Shown: positions 33,163 through 42,188 of the stretch, one piece after another
How the letters are laid out: each line of letters begins with the position of its first letter
Position numbering within the stretch: position 1 is the first letter of the stretch
Source: FW021-bin31 sp964478125
GTDB lineage: Bacteria > Bacteroidota > Bacteroidia > Chitinophagales > Chitinophagaceae
NCBI GenBank assembly: GCA_964478125.1
Contig: CAYZGR010000020.1
Span: 1-47,487 of the forward strand
DNA: 47,487 nt
Reading direction: 5' to 3'
The notes under the pieces: model-generated
What the model saw: the letters and a program-made list of their open reading frames with translations, nothing else
Told to the model about the DNA's origin: nothing
Database searches by the model: none
Position numbers and translations under genes: made by a program

Positions 33163-36100
33163 ATGCTTAAGAAATTCATAGAAAGGCCGGTTTTATCTAC
33201 TGTAATTTCCATTATTCTTGTGATACTGGGCATTATAAGTCTGATTAACCTCCCGGTTTCACAATATCCCGACATTGCACCAACAACCGTAAGTGTATCC
33301 ACTAATTATCCGGGAGCTGATGCGGCTACGGTAATGAAAAGTGTGATCATCCCTATTGAAGAACAGATCAACGGGGTAGAGGGCATGACCTATCTCACCT
33401 CAACCGCAACCAACAGCGGACGGGCTGAAATAACAGTCTATTTTAAACAAAGTTATGATCCGGATATTGCCGCCGTAAACGTTCAAAACCGGGTAGCTCT
33501 TGCCAATCCGCTCCTTCCCTCCGAGGTAAAGCAAGTCGGTGTTACCACCAAGAAAAGGCAAAGCAGTGCGTTGATGTATTTGGAGTTTTACAGCTCAAAT
33601 CCCGAATACGGATCAAAGTTCATTGCCAACTATCTGAATATTAACGTCACCCCGGTTATAAAACGTGTGGATGGGGTAGGAGATGTAAGGGTGTATAGTT
33701 CCAGGACTTATGCGATGCGCATTTGGTTGAAACCTGATAAATTGGCAGCTTATGGCCTGGAGCCTTCCGACGTGACCACGGCTATTAATGCCCAGAGCCA
33801 AGAAGCTGCCGCGGGTACATTGGGAGAAAATACCGGTCAGCGGTTTTCCTATACCATCCGCTACACAGGAAGACTAAATGAGGTGAAACAATATGAGAAC
33901 ATTGTTCTTAAAGCTTTGGGAAACGGTAAATTTTTACGCCTGAAAGATGTGGCCGATATCGAATTAGGGGTTCAGAATTACGGGGTCAATTCCGAAACCA
34001 AAGGATATCCGAGTATTTCGATGGCGATCAACCAAACAAAAGGTTCCAATGCACACGAGATCATCGACCACATTAAACAGCATTTAGTAGATATAGAAGC
34101 GGCACTCCCCAGAGGCATACAAGTCTATATCCCTTATGATACGAATGACTTTCTAAACGCTTCCATCCATAAAGTGGTAGAAACATTACTTGAAGCGTTT
34201 ATTCTTGTATTCATCGTCATATTTATCTTTCTACAGGATTTCCGTTCAACTTTAATCCCGGCCATTGCCGTTCCGGTATCCATTATAGGAACTTTCTTTT
34301 TCCTGAACCTATTTGGTTATTCCGTTAATCTGTTAACCCTTTTTGCCCTTGTGCTGGCCATTGGTCTTGTGGTAGACGATGCCATTGTCGTCGTCGAAGC
34401 GGTCCATGCCAAGCTTGATGACGGGGCAAAAGATGTAAAAAAGGCCACCATCAATGCAATGGATGAAATTGCCGGCGCCATTGTTTCCATCACGTTGGTA
34501 ATGGCTTCCGTATTTCTACCCGTCACCTTTATTCAGGGAACGACGGGTATATTCTTTAAACAATTTGGAGTAACCCTGATGACCGCCATCGTCATTTCGG
34601 CCGTGAACGCGTTAACATTAAGCCCTGCACTTTGTGCCGTATTTCTGAAACCCAAATCCGAAGAAGCAAAGAACAAAAATCTGCTCCAACGTTTCTATGC
34701 AGGATTTAACGTGGCTTTTAAGGCGATGCTAAATAAATACACGAAATCATTACAATTCCTCTATAAACATAAATGGATAACGCCGGTTATTATCGTTCTT
34801 GCCGCATTAGGGATATGGTGGGCATCCTCTACCGTCCCAACCGGTTTTATACCCAAAGAAGACAGGGGCATCATATTCACAGACATTGAGCTGCCAATCG
34901 GTTCTTCATTGGATGCGACCGTGAACATCAATAATAAACTGAGAAAATTGATAAAAAAGGTCCCGGGCGTAGAAGGCATATCACTAGTGGCCGGCTATAG
35001 CCTGTTGTCGGGCCAGGGGAGCAATTACGGACTGGGATTCATTAAACTGGATGATTTTAGCAAGCGAAAAGGGAAAGACGACGAATCGGTTGATGCGATC
35101 ACGAAAAAACTCTTTAGTGCAGCTTCCCGGGTACAGGGGGCGCAAATCCTGTTTTTCGCTCCCCCAAGCGTTCCGGGATTTAGCGCATCAGGAGGTTTTG
35201 AAGTGAACCTCTTGGATAAATCCGGAGGCAGCTTTACATCGTTAGACGAAGAAAACCAGGCTTTCCTGAGCATGTTGAACAAACGACCCGAGATCCAATA
35301 TGCCCAGTCCTCCTTTAGCACGGATTATCCGCAGTACGAATTGAATATCAATGTACCGTTGGCCATGCAATCCGGGGTAGATATCAACGCTATTTTCAGG
35401 ACCTTACAAGGTTATATCGGCGGCATTTATACAGCAGATTTTTCAAAATATGGAAAACAATTTCGGGTGTATGTGCAAGCACCCCCGAAAGACCGGGTTA
35501 AAAAGGCCGATCTGGATAATATGTACGTTCGTACCAAAGGAGGAGAAATGGCGCCCATCACGCAGTTTGTCAGTTTAAAACGCGTCTATGGCCCTCAATC
35601 CGTAACACGGTTTGATTTGTATAATTCCACCAAAATAACCGGTGCGGCGGCGCCCGGCTATACTTCCGGAGATGCCTTAAAGGCCATTCAGGAAGTAGCT
35701 CAGAGTTTACCCAAAAACTTTGGAATCGCTTTCTCAGGATTGTCTCGTGAGCAGGTATTATCCGCCGGTCAGACCTATATCATTTTTCTCCTGGTTGTGA
35801 TCTTTGCATACTTCGTATTGGCCGCTCAATATGAAAGCTATTTAGTTCCATTCTCTATATTACTTTCCGTACCACTCGGAATATTTGGGGCTTATTTCGG
35901 CACCATGGTAATGAACCTGGAAAACAATATTTATTTCCAGATTGCAATGATCATGCTCATTGGCCTGTTGGCTAAGAATGCCATTTTGATCGTGGAATTT
36001 GCTATACAGCGAAGGCGGCATGGAGAAACGCTCCTCCAATCTGCTCTTGATGGTGCAAAGGTGCGTCTGCGCCCTATTTTAATGACTTCATTCGCTTTTA

Positions 36101-36318
36101 TTTTCGGTTTGATGCCGCTGGCGCTGGCAGCCGGAATAGGAGCCGAAGGGGATCGTTCGATAGGAACAAGCGCGGTCAGCGGCATGCTTATAGGAACGAT
36201 AACAGGCGTGTTTGTCATCCCGACCCTGTATATCTTCTTCCAATGGTTACAGGAGAAAGTTACCGGCGTTCCCGTTGCAGTAAAAAAACATAATAGTGAG
36301 AATACAGAAGAAAAATAA
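33163..36318 (+). CDS. RND efflux permease (AcrB/HAE1 family)
   Basis: A 1051-residue inner-membrane proton-driven drug exporter. The N-terminus FIERPVLSTVISIILVILG is the first membrane helix. The proton-relay aspartates are D405 and D406 in GLVVDDAIVVVE, and the C-terminal half has the matching LIGLLAKNAILIVEFA block. VSQYPDIAPTTVSVSTNYPGA opens the porter domain. Twelve membrane segments and two large periplasmic loops fit the full-length family. It is the third gene of the regulator-adaptor-permease-channel operon; the substrates are not readable, but the HAE1 type exports hydrophobic compounds. Confidence 0.95.
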   Translation: MLKKFIERPVLSTVISIILVILGIISLINLPVSQYPDIAPTTVSVSTNYPGADAATVMKSVIIPIEEQINGVEGMTYLTSTATNSGRAEITVYFKQSYDPDIAAVNVQNRVALANPLLPSEVKQVGVTTKKRQSSALMYLEFYSSNPEYGSKFIANYLNINVTPVIKRVDGVGDVRVYSSRTYAMRIWLKPDKLAAYGLEPSDVTTAINAQSQEAAAGTLGENTGQRFSYTIRYTGRLNEVKQYENIVLKALGNGKFLRLKDVADIELGVQNYGVNSETKGYPSISMAINQTKGSNAHEIIDHIKQHLVDIEAALPRGIQVYIPYDTNDFLNASIHKVVETLLEAFILVFIVIFIFLQDFRSTLIPAIAVPVSIIGTFFFLNLFGYSVNLLTLFALVLAIGLVVDDAIVVVEAVHAKLDDGAKDVKKATINAMDEIAGAIVSITLVMASVFLPVTFIQGTTGIFFKQFGVTLMTAIVISAVNALTLSPALCAVFLKPKSEEAKNKNLLQRFYAGFNVAFKAMLNKYTKSLQFLYKHKWITPVIIVLAALGIWWASSTVPTGFIPKEDRGIIFTDIELPIGSSLDATVNINNKLRKLIKKVPGVEGISLVAGYSLLSGQGSNYGLGFIKLDDFSKRKGKDDESVDAITKKLFSAASRVQGAQILFFAPPSVPGFSASGGFEVNLLDKSGGSFTSLDEENQAFLSMLNKRPEIQYAQSSFSTDYPQYELNINVPLAMQSGVDINAIFRTLQGYIGGIYTADFSKYGKQFRVYVQAPPKDRVKKADLDNMYVRTKGGEMAPITQFVSLKRVYGPQSVTRFDLYNSTKITGAAAPGYTSGDALKAIQEVAQSLPKNFGIAFSGLSREQVLSAGQTYIIFLLVVIFAYFVLAAQYESYLVPFSILLSVPLGIFGAYFGTMVMNLENNIYFQIAMIMLIGLLAKNAILIVEFAIQRRRHGETLLQSALDGAKVRLRPILMTSFAFIFGLMPLALAAGIGAEGDRSIGTSAVSGMLIGTITGVFVIPTLYIFFQWLQEKVTGVPVAVKKHNSENTEEK

Positions 36319-36367
36319 AAGAGCCCGGATACATTCAATAAGGTCATCCGGTTAATAAATCAAAAAA

Positions 36368-37783
36368 ATGCTTAAGAAATCGAATACAGTTTTTGGCGTC
36401 CTTTTGTTTATACTAATACTGAGCTCCTGCATGGTCACCCGAAAGTATGAAAGGCCCAAAATGGACACGGAAGATCTGTTTCGTACGGATCATCTTACAG
36501 ACAGTGTATCCCTGGTATCGGACACGTCTTCTCTTGCTGAAATATCCTGGAAAGATTTTTTCTCGGATACGCTTTTAAAACACTATATCACCACCGCCTT
36601 AAATAACAATATAGACATACAAATAGCCCTTCAAAGCATTCGGGCCGCGGCGGCAGTGGTGAAAGAGGGAAAAGCACAGCTACGTCCTTCGGTTAGCGCT
36701 AACCTGGATTACAGTCGTACCAAGAATTCAAAAAACAGCAAGATCGGACAGGGAAATTCTGAGGCCTATAATCAATTGGACCTGGATGCCAATCTATCCT
36801 GGGAAGCTGATATCTGGGGAAAGATCAAAAGCCTGGAGCGTGCCAACCAGGCCGCTTACCTGCGATCGATAGAAGCACAAAAGGCCATCAAAACACGGCT
36901 GGTATCCAATGTGGCCACAACTTATTACCGGCTAATGATGCTGGACGCCCAAATTAAAATTGCCAAAGCCAGTATCCGGTCCAGAGACAGCAGCCTCACA
37001 ACCACCTTGACCTTAAAACAGACAGGCAAATTAACAGCCGTAGCCGTTAAGCAAACTGAAGCACAGCTTTATGAGGCTAAACTTATCCTAATAAACCTCC
37101 ATCAACAGGAACGGACATTGGAAAATGCATTCTGTATGTTGCTGAACCAGCCGGCTCATGCGATACATAGAAACCGTCTGGACTCACAACGCGTTAAAAC
37201 GCCGCTAAGAATCGGAGTTCCGTCGGATTTGTTAGCTAATCGGCCGGATGTACATGAGGCAGAATATAATCTTATGCAGGCCTTTGAGCTAACCAATGCG
37301 GCAAAAAGCAATTTCTATCCTTCATTAATCATTACCGCTTCGGGAGGTTTTCAGAGCGCCGACCTGAAAAACTGGTTTAGCCTGAATTCCATTTTTTCTA
37401 GTGTCGCGGGAAATTTATTACAGCCTATACTCAACCACCGGCAAATAAGGACGCAGTATGAAATAGCACAAAGTCAACAGCAACAGGCATTGCTAAATTA
37501 TCAGCAGATACTGCTGACGGCCGGGAATGAAATCTCCAATGCCTTATTCGATTATCAGACACAAACTAAAACAATACGGCTGGAAGAAAAACAATACGAA
37601 GCCTATCAGGTGGCAGTCAATTACTCTGAACAATTATTAATTAACGGACTGGCCAATTACCTCGAAGTTTTAACGGCGAGACAAAATGTTTTGGCAACGC
37701 AATTGAACCTGGTCAATGCACGCTTCGAAAGGCTGGCCAGCATCATCCGGCTTTATGAAGCGCTGGGCGGGGGATGGCGCTAA
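36368..37783 (+). CDS. TolC-like outer membrane efflux lipoprotein (OprM/NodT family)
   Basis: A 471-residue outer-membrane channel protein. The lipoprotein signal ends at Cys21 (ILSSC). The two OEP repeats are visible, with IPSDLLANRPDVHEAEYNL in the middle as the usual NodT-family link (canonical GLPS-LL-RRPDI), and long amphipathic helices rich in Q, A and L. The last block ANYLEVLTARQNVLATQLNLVNARFERL is the family C-terminal helix. It follows the permease by 49 bases and closes the pump operon. Confidence 0.92.
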   Translation: MLKKSNTVFGVLLFILILSSCMVTRKYERPKMDTEDLFRTDHLTDSVSLVSDTSSLAEISWKDFFSDTLLKHYITTALNNNIDIQIALQSIRAAAAVVKEGKAQLRPSVSANLDYSRTKNSKNSKIGQGNSEAYNQLDLDANLSWEADIWGKIKSLERANQAAYLRSIEAQKAIKTRLVSNVATTYYRLMMLDAQIKIAKASIRSRDSSLTTTLTLKQTGKLTAVAVKQTEAQLYEAKLILINLHQQERTLENAFCMLLNQPAHAIHRNRLDSQRVKTPLRIGVPSDLLANRPDVHEAEYNLMQAFELTNAAKSNFYPSLIITASGGFQSADLKNWFSLNSIFSSVAGNLLQPILNHRQIRTQYEIAQSQQQQALLNYQQILLTAGNEISNALFDYQTQTKTIRLEEKQYEAYQVAVNYSEQLLINGLANYLEVLTARQNVLATQLNLVNARFERLASIIRLYEALGGGWR

Positions 37784-37886
37784 TATCCTCCATATTCGAA
37801 ATTCCCGATTTAATAATTATTTTTCCCATATAAGATCCGGATTCTATGCGGTATTACCGATCTTCACGTAAAGAATCTTTTTTCTA

Positions 37887-38663
37887 ATGAAACCAACGAT
37901 CGAGACCGGTAAGGGGCACTGGATACTCTCGCAAACAGGAAAGCGGGTGCTTCGTCCCGGTGGCAGAGAATTGACTTTGCAAATCCTGGAACATCTTCAT
38001 ATCTCTCCTGTAGATGAAGTGGTGGAGTTTGCCCCGGGTACCGGTTTCACGGCTACGCAGGTACTAAAATATCATCCCAGGTCTTATACCGGAATCGAAC
38101 TGGATGAAGTAGCTGCCGCTATACTCCGGAAAAAGATAAAAACATATGGATATGAAGTACTCGTCAGAAATGCGGCTCATACGGATTTGCGAAATGACTT
38201 TGCAAGCAAGGTTTATGGCGAGGCTATGCTGACGATGCAGGCCGATCATCGGAAATCTGAGATCATGAACGAAGCCTGCAGAATACTCAAAAAGGGCGGC
38301 CTGTATGCCATACATGAGCTAAGTTTAATACCGGATGATATTTCCAATTCCGAGAAAAAAACGATCCAAAAGAGGCTCGCTCAACTTTCCAAAGTAAATG
38401 CCCGGCCACTTACGGCAAGTGAATGGACTACCCTCATCGAAAGATCCGGTTTTCGGGTCAGAAAAGTGCTCTACAGCCCGATGAAGCTTTTAGAAATGAA
38501 AAGGATCCTCCGGGACGAAGGCTTCTTTCATACGCTGCAAATCGGCTTTAACGTTATGCGGCAGGCCGGGATCCGGCAAAGGGTTATGGAAATGCGAAAA
38601 GTATTCAAAAACTATAAAGATCATCTACAGGGTATTGCCATCATCGCGGAAAAAACAGTTTAA
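37887..38663 (+). CDS. Class I SAM-dependent methyltransferase
   Basis: A 258-residue methyltransferase. Motif I is VVEFAPGTGFTATQVLKYHP (about 42-61), followed by GIELDE (acidic end of strand 2), a VYGEAMLTMQ motif IV region and ILKKGGLYAIHELSLIP motif V/VI. The C-terminal half is basic and helical and of unknown role. The substrate is not recognisable; it could be a small acid or a quinone-like compound. It lies 103 bases after the pump operon and may be independent. Confidence 0.75.
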   Translation: MKPTIETGKGHWILSQTGKRVLRPGGRELTLQILEHLHISPVDEVVEFAPGTGFTATQVLKYHPRSYTGIELDEVAAAILRKKIKTYGYEVLVRNAAHTDLRNDFASKVYGEAMLTMQADHRKSEIMNEACRILKKGGLYAIHELSLIPDDISNSEKKTIQKRLAQLSKVNARPLTASEWTTLIERSGFRVRKVLYSPMKLLEMKRILRDEGFFHTLQIGFNVMRQAGIRQRVMEMRKVFKNYKDHLQGIAIIAEKTV

Positions 38664-38732
38664 AAATAAAATCCTGCTATTACTTCCCCGCCTGCTTGTC
38701 ATTATTTTGTACCTTTAGAAGAAAAATAAAAA

Positions 38733-39587
38733 ATGATGCAAGCATTTATAGGAATGGGGCTCTTGGGTTCAAACTTTGTCAAAGCCATGCTCCAGAGAGG
38801 AGAAAAGGTCCGGGTATGGAACCGAACTCCTGCCAAAGCGCAAAAACTGGAATCCTTTGGTGCAGAAGTTTTTAAAGAAGTACGCGACGCCGTAGCGGAC
38901 GCAGACATTCTCCATGTTACCCTGCGGGATGATGCTTCTGTGGATGAGGTTCTTGCAGAAGCGTCGAAAAGCTTCAAACCCGGTGCGATCATTGTAGATC
39001 ATACGACGACCTCGGTGAACGGGGCCATTCGAAGGACGAAAGACTGGAGCACAAAGGGCTTTACCTATCAGCATGCCCCCGTGCTCATGGGACCCAAAAA
39101 CGCATTGGAGGGCACCGGATTCATGCTCGTCTCCGGGGATCAGCCGGTTATCAAGAAACTGGATCCCGAATTATCAAAGATGACGGGAAAGGTTCTCAAT
39201 TTCGGAGCCGATGCGGGAAAGGCTGCAGGAATGAAATTAATTGCCAATCTTTTCCTGCTGGTTTTCACCTCCGGGATATCCGATGCTTTGAACCTGGCCC
39301 GGTCGCTGAATATTCCCACGGAAGATCTGCAAACCCTCTTTTCTTCATGGGATCCCGGATCCATTACCGGAAGGTTAAACAAAATAACAGAAGGCCGTTT
39401 TCAGCCTCCGTCCTGGGAATTAACTATGGCGCGCAAAGATGCACGCCTGATGATGGAAGAAGCGGGCCATAACGGAAACCGTCTGGAAATCATATCTGCT
39501 ATTGCCGCCGAAATGGACCGGTGGATTGACGAAGGGCACGCCCATGACGACTGGACGATCTTTGCGGCCGATGATCGTTCAAGATGA
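38733..39587 (+). CDS. NAD(P)-binding beta-hydroxyacid dehydrogenase family protein
   Basis: A 284-residue 6-phosphogluconate-dehydrogenase-like (3-hydroxyisobutyrate dehydrogenase) family enzyme. The Rossmann loop starts at once (FIGMGLLGSNFVKAM, 5-19), and WNRTPAKAQKL marks the NADP-type second strand. VDHTTTSVNGAIR carries the substrate-binding region, and GKAAGMKLIANL holds the catalytic Lys. The N-terminus is only four residues before the first strand, normal for the family. Substrate not known; glyoxylate/succinic-semialdehyde reductase-type and imine-reductase-type members look alike. Confidence 0.85.
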   Translation: MMQAFIGMGLLGSNFVKAMLQRGEKVRVWNRTPAKAQKLESFGAEVFKEVRDAVADADILHVTLRDDASVDEVLAEASKSFKPGAIIVDHTTTSVNGAIRRTKDWSTKGFTYQHAPVLMGPKNALEGTGFMLVSGDQPVIKKLDPELSKMTGKVLNFGADAGKAAGMKLIANLFLLVFTSGISDALNLARSLNIPTEDLQTLFSSWDPGSITGRLNKITEGRFQPPSWELTMARKDARLMMEEAGHNGNRLEIISAIAAEMDRWIDEGHAHDDWTIFAADDRSR

Positions 39588-39610
39588 TCCAGGGAGCATG
39601 CGATCCGGCC

Positions 39611-40405
39611 TCAGGAGCGAATCGCTTCCAGGCAGATTAACGCGGCCTTTCTATTTGCTCCCCAATGATATTTTCCAAATATGCCTGACGCCTGAACAGC
39701 TCTGTGACAGGGGATAAGGTATGCAATGGGATTGCTGCCAACAGCCGCTCCCAGCGCATGGGCATCTTTGAGATTGCCTGCAAGTGCGGAATAGGACATC
39801 AGCCCCCCGGCCGGAATCTGCAACAATCTTCTCCAGGTATTTACCTGAAAGGAGGTACCTTTCAGATGCAATCTTAAAGAAACATTCGTATCGCTCTTCC
39901 CTTCAATAAATGAGAAGGCCCTGTGTTGAGAATCATCTTGTGTTTCCTGAAATAGGGCATGCGGAAATCGCGATCGCAATTTTTCAAGCGCCTCCGCTGC
40001 TCCCTCATCAGAAAAAGCCAGGTAACAAACCCCCTTCTCCGTTGAAGCAATAATTACAGGTCCGAATCCGGTAGCATAAAAGCTGTAACGGATGCATAAA
40101 TTACGGCCTCCCTCTTTATGCTCTTCCTCCGTCATCGCATCTATATGTATTCCGGAATAGCCGGAAGGGCTTCTTTTGATGTTTTGCACCGTTTTTGAAA
40201 TACGTTTCTTGATCCGCTCAGGTTCAAGATACCGAACCAGTTCCTCGGGTGTGGCTCCCGACCATTCTATCACTTCCCGGCGAATGATCTCCTCTCCTAT
40301 TCCTGTTTTTTCGGATAAAGCCTGATTTAGGAAGAGGCTGTCTCTATGCTCATAATAGACGGCCAGTGCATCTGCAAGTTTGTTAAAAGATAGCCTCTTC
40401 TGCAA
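39611..40405 (-). CDS. Ada/Ogt-like methylated-DNA-cysteine methyltransferase with partial AraC N-terminus
   Basis: A 264-residue alkyl-transferase that removes O6-methyl groups from guanine. The C-terminal domain has the active Cys C233 in IPCHRAV and the DNA-binding segment SFQVNTWRRLLQIPAGGLMSYSALA (185-209). Before it is an RNase-H-like N-domain (about 105-165). The first 70 residues resemble the second half of an AraC helix-turn-helix (FLNQALSEKTGIGEEIIRREVIEWSGATPEELVRYL); the zinc Cys domain and most of the AraC domain of Ada are missing. It therefore looks like a reduced Ada and may no longer act as a regulator. Confidence 0.85.
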   Translation of the reverse strand: MQKRLSFNKLADALAVYYEHRDSLFLNQALSEKTGIGEEIIRREVIEWSGATPEELVRYLEPERIKKRISKTVQNIKRSPSGYSGIHIDAMTEEEHKEGGRNLCIRYSFYATGFGPVIIASTEKGVCYLAFSDEGAAEALEKLRSRFPHALFQETQDDSQHRAFSFIEGKSDTNVSLRLHLKGTSFQVNTWRRLLQIPAGGLMSYSALAGNLKDAHALGAAVGSNPIAYLIPCHRAVQASGIFGKYHWGANRKAALICLEAIRS

Positions 40406-40601
40406 GTCTTTGAATTTTAGATTACAAAATTAATGAAAAGGCGGATAAGGATATAGCCTGTTTTTAAAACCGCAACTAAAATTATAATCTCACGAATTCT
40501 ATAATTGTTTTGCCGGACCAGCCACTATGTTTTCTCATACGTATCCATTCATTGCATACGATATCCAGAACAAATGAAAAAGACGCCTTTCTTCCTCCAT
40601 C

Positions 40602-40640
40602 AAAAAAACACCCGAAGCGTAAAACGATCGGGTGTTTTTT
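40602..40640. terminator. Terminator downstream of susD
   Basis: An A-run plus ACACCCGA (40602-40615) pairs with TCGGGTGT plus a T-run (40628-40640) around a 12-base loop. For the minus-strand SusD gene ending at 40665, the hairpin is followed by T's, as in an intrinsic terminator. It works in either direction. Confidence 0.75.
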
Positions 40641-40664
40641 AACTTTAAGAGAAGAGATAAGAAC

Positions 40665-42173
40665 TCACCATCCGGGATTTTGGGTTAACTTATCATTATT
40701 ATCTATTTCCCTTTGAGGAATACCCCAGAGCAGATATTTCTTATTCCAGGTAGCGCCGCCTTCATCTTTAAAACCAATAACGTCTACGAACTTATTGTTC
40801 TTTACATCATAATATTTATGTGTGCGTTGTATATCAAAATAAGCTTTGTTCTCATAACATAATTCATGATAACGCGCCTTCCATACCGCTATGCGAAACT
40901 GCTCCTTTGAAAGCCCTGATAAAGGCGACAAATCCGCTCTCTTGCGTATAGCATTGATCTGCTCATAAGCATAAGAAGAGGGTTGGCTACTCACTTCGTT
41001 GGAGGCTTCTGCATAAATGAGCATTACCTCGGGTAAACGAAGTAAGGTCCAATTTTCATCACAACTGGCCGTATTTAAAGCACTTTCCTTATGAAAATAT
41101 TTATAAAGGGCATGAGCGCCAAAGTTTACAATCTTTGAAGGGTTACTGATAGAAGGATATTTAGAGAAATAAAATTCCTGCTCTTTTGTACGCAGATCTC
41201 CGGGTTCGTAGGAGTTATAATAACTGGCTGTTGGAATCAGTGCTCCAAATTCATCGTGGAATTTACTGATACCAACCATATAGGGGATTATATCTGCACA
41301 GAGGTGATTAGTAGAGATGCCTGTTTTAAATTGTACCTGGAAGATAAGTTCTCCTTGATTTTTATGCGCGTTATCGTGCAGATCATCATAGCTTGAGAAC
41401 AAAGTATACCAATGGTTATCCAATACCGCTTTTGCTTCTTCGGCCGCTTTCTCATAATACTCTTTTTTCTGCAGGGGATATCCGGCCATTCTTAAGTATA
41501 CCTCTGCAAGAAGAGACTTCACAGCCCCTAAAGAGACTCTTCCTGTTTCATCTATATTAGGAAGGCTGGATTGCTCTGCCATTTTAAGATCAGAAACGAT
41601 AAGCTCATAGACGGAGTCCTGAGAAGATCGCTCGGGGTATAATTGAGGACTGGTAGCATTAATGGGTTCTGTAATCAAAGGGACATCTCCATAAAGCCGG
41701 ACCAGCCAGAAATAGAAAAATGCCCTGAGGAAATGGGCCTGACCCAGCAAATTGCTCTTTTGTGCTTCATCCATTTTGATATCCGGAATCCTTTTAATAC
41801 ATAAATTAGCATTTGCAATTCCATAATAACAATCATCCCAGATCTTCGAAAAGAAAGGATTTGAAGCGTCGGCGGTATGGCTGATCATTTGTTTATTGTA
41901 GTAACTCTGCCCGAGCGTAGTGGCATGCCCCACGATAAGCTCCAGGGCAACCCACGGCCTTTCTCCATATCCTACAGAAGAAGTAAAAGTTTCCAGGGAT
42001 GCATAAATACCATCCACTGCAGACTCGGCCTGCTTGGCAGTAGTAAAATAACTCTCCTGCGTAAAGTTCGATTTATTTCGCTCTGTTAGGAACTTTTTAC
42101 AGCTATACCCTCCCAGCAAAAAAAGGCCAAGAAGAGCAGCTAATCCTATATTTTTTATTCTATTATTCATCAT
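40665..42173 (-). CDS. SusD/RagB-family outer membrane nutrient-binding lipoprotein
   Basis: A 502-residue lipoprotein with signal ending at Cys25 (GGYSCKKFL). Typical SusD blocks are SYFTTAKQAESAVDGIYASL (41-60), LLGQAHFLRAFFYFWLVRLYGDVPLI (near 140-165) with tetratricopeptide-like helices, LLRLPEVMLIYAEASNEV and the C-terminal LLWGIPQREIDNNDKLTQNPGW. It lies 15 bases after the SusC gene and forms the lid on its barrel. The ligand cannot be predicted; no glycan hydrolase is adjacent in the window. Confidence 0.95.
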   Translation of the reverse strand: MMNNRIKNIGLAALLGLFLLGGYSCKKFLTERNKSNFTQESYFTTAKQAESAVDGIYASLETFTSSVGYGERPWVALELIVGHATTLGQSYYNKQMISHTADASNPFFSKIWDDCYYGIANANLCIKRIPDIKMDEAQKSNLLGQAHFLRAFFYFWLVRLYGDVPLITEPINATSPQLYPERSSQDSVYELIVSDLKMAEQSSLPNIDETGRVSLGAVKSLLAEVYLRMAGYPLQKKEYYEKAAEEAKAVLDNHWYTLFSSYDDLHDNAHKNQGELIFQVQFKTGISTNHLCADIIPYMVGISKFHDEFGALIPTASYYNSYEPGDLRTKEQEFYFSKYPSISNPSKIVNFGAHALYKYFHKESALNTASCDENWTLLRLPEVMLIYAEASNEVSSQPSSYAYEQINAIRKRADLSPLSGLSKEQFRIAVWKARYHELCYENKAYFDIQRTHKYYDVKNNKFVDVIGFKDEGGATWNKKYLLWGIPQREIDNNDKLTQNPGW

Positions 42174-42188
42174 AAACAGATTTAGAGA

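Noticed and set aside
36325..36351. CCGGAT/ATCCGG inverted repeat between the RND permease and TolC-like genes as a terminator
   Set aside because: The stem is only 6 bp with a 15-base loop and no T-run, and it lies inside an obvious operon.
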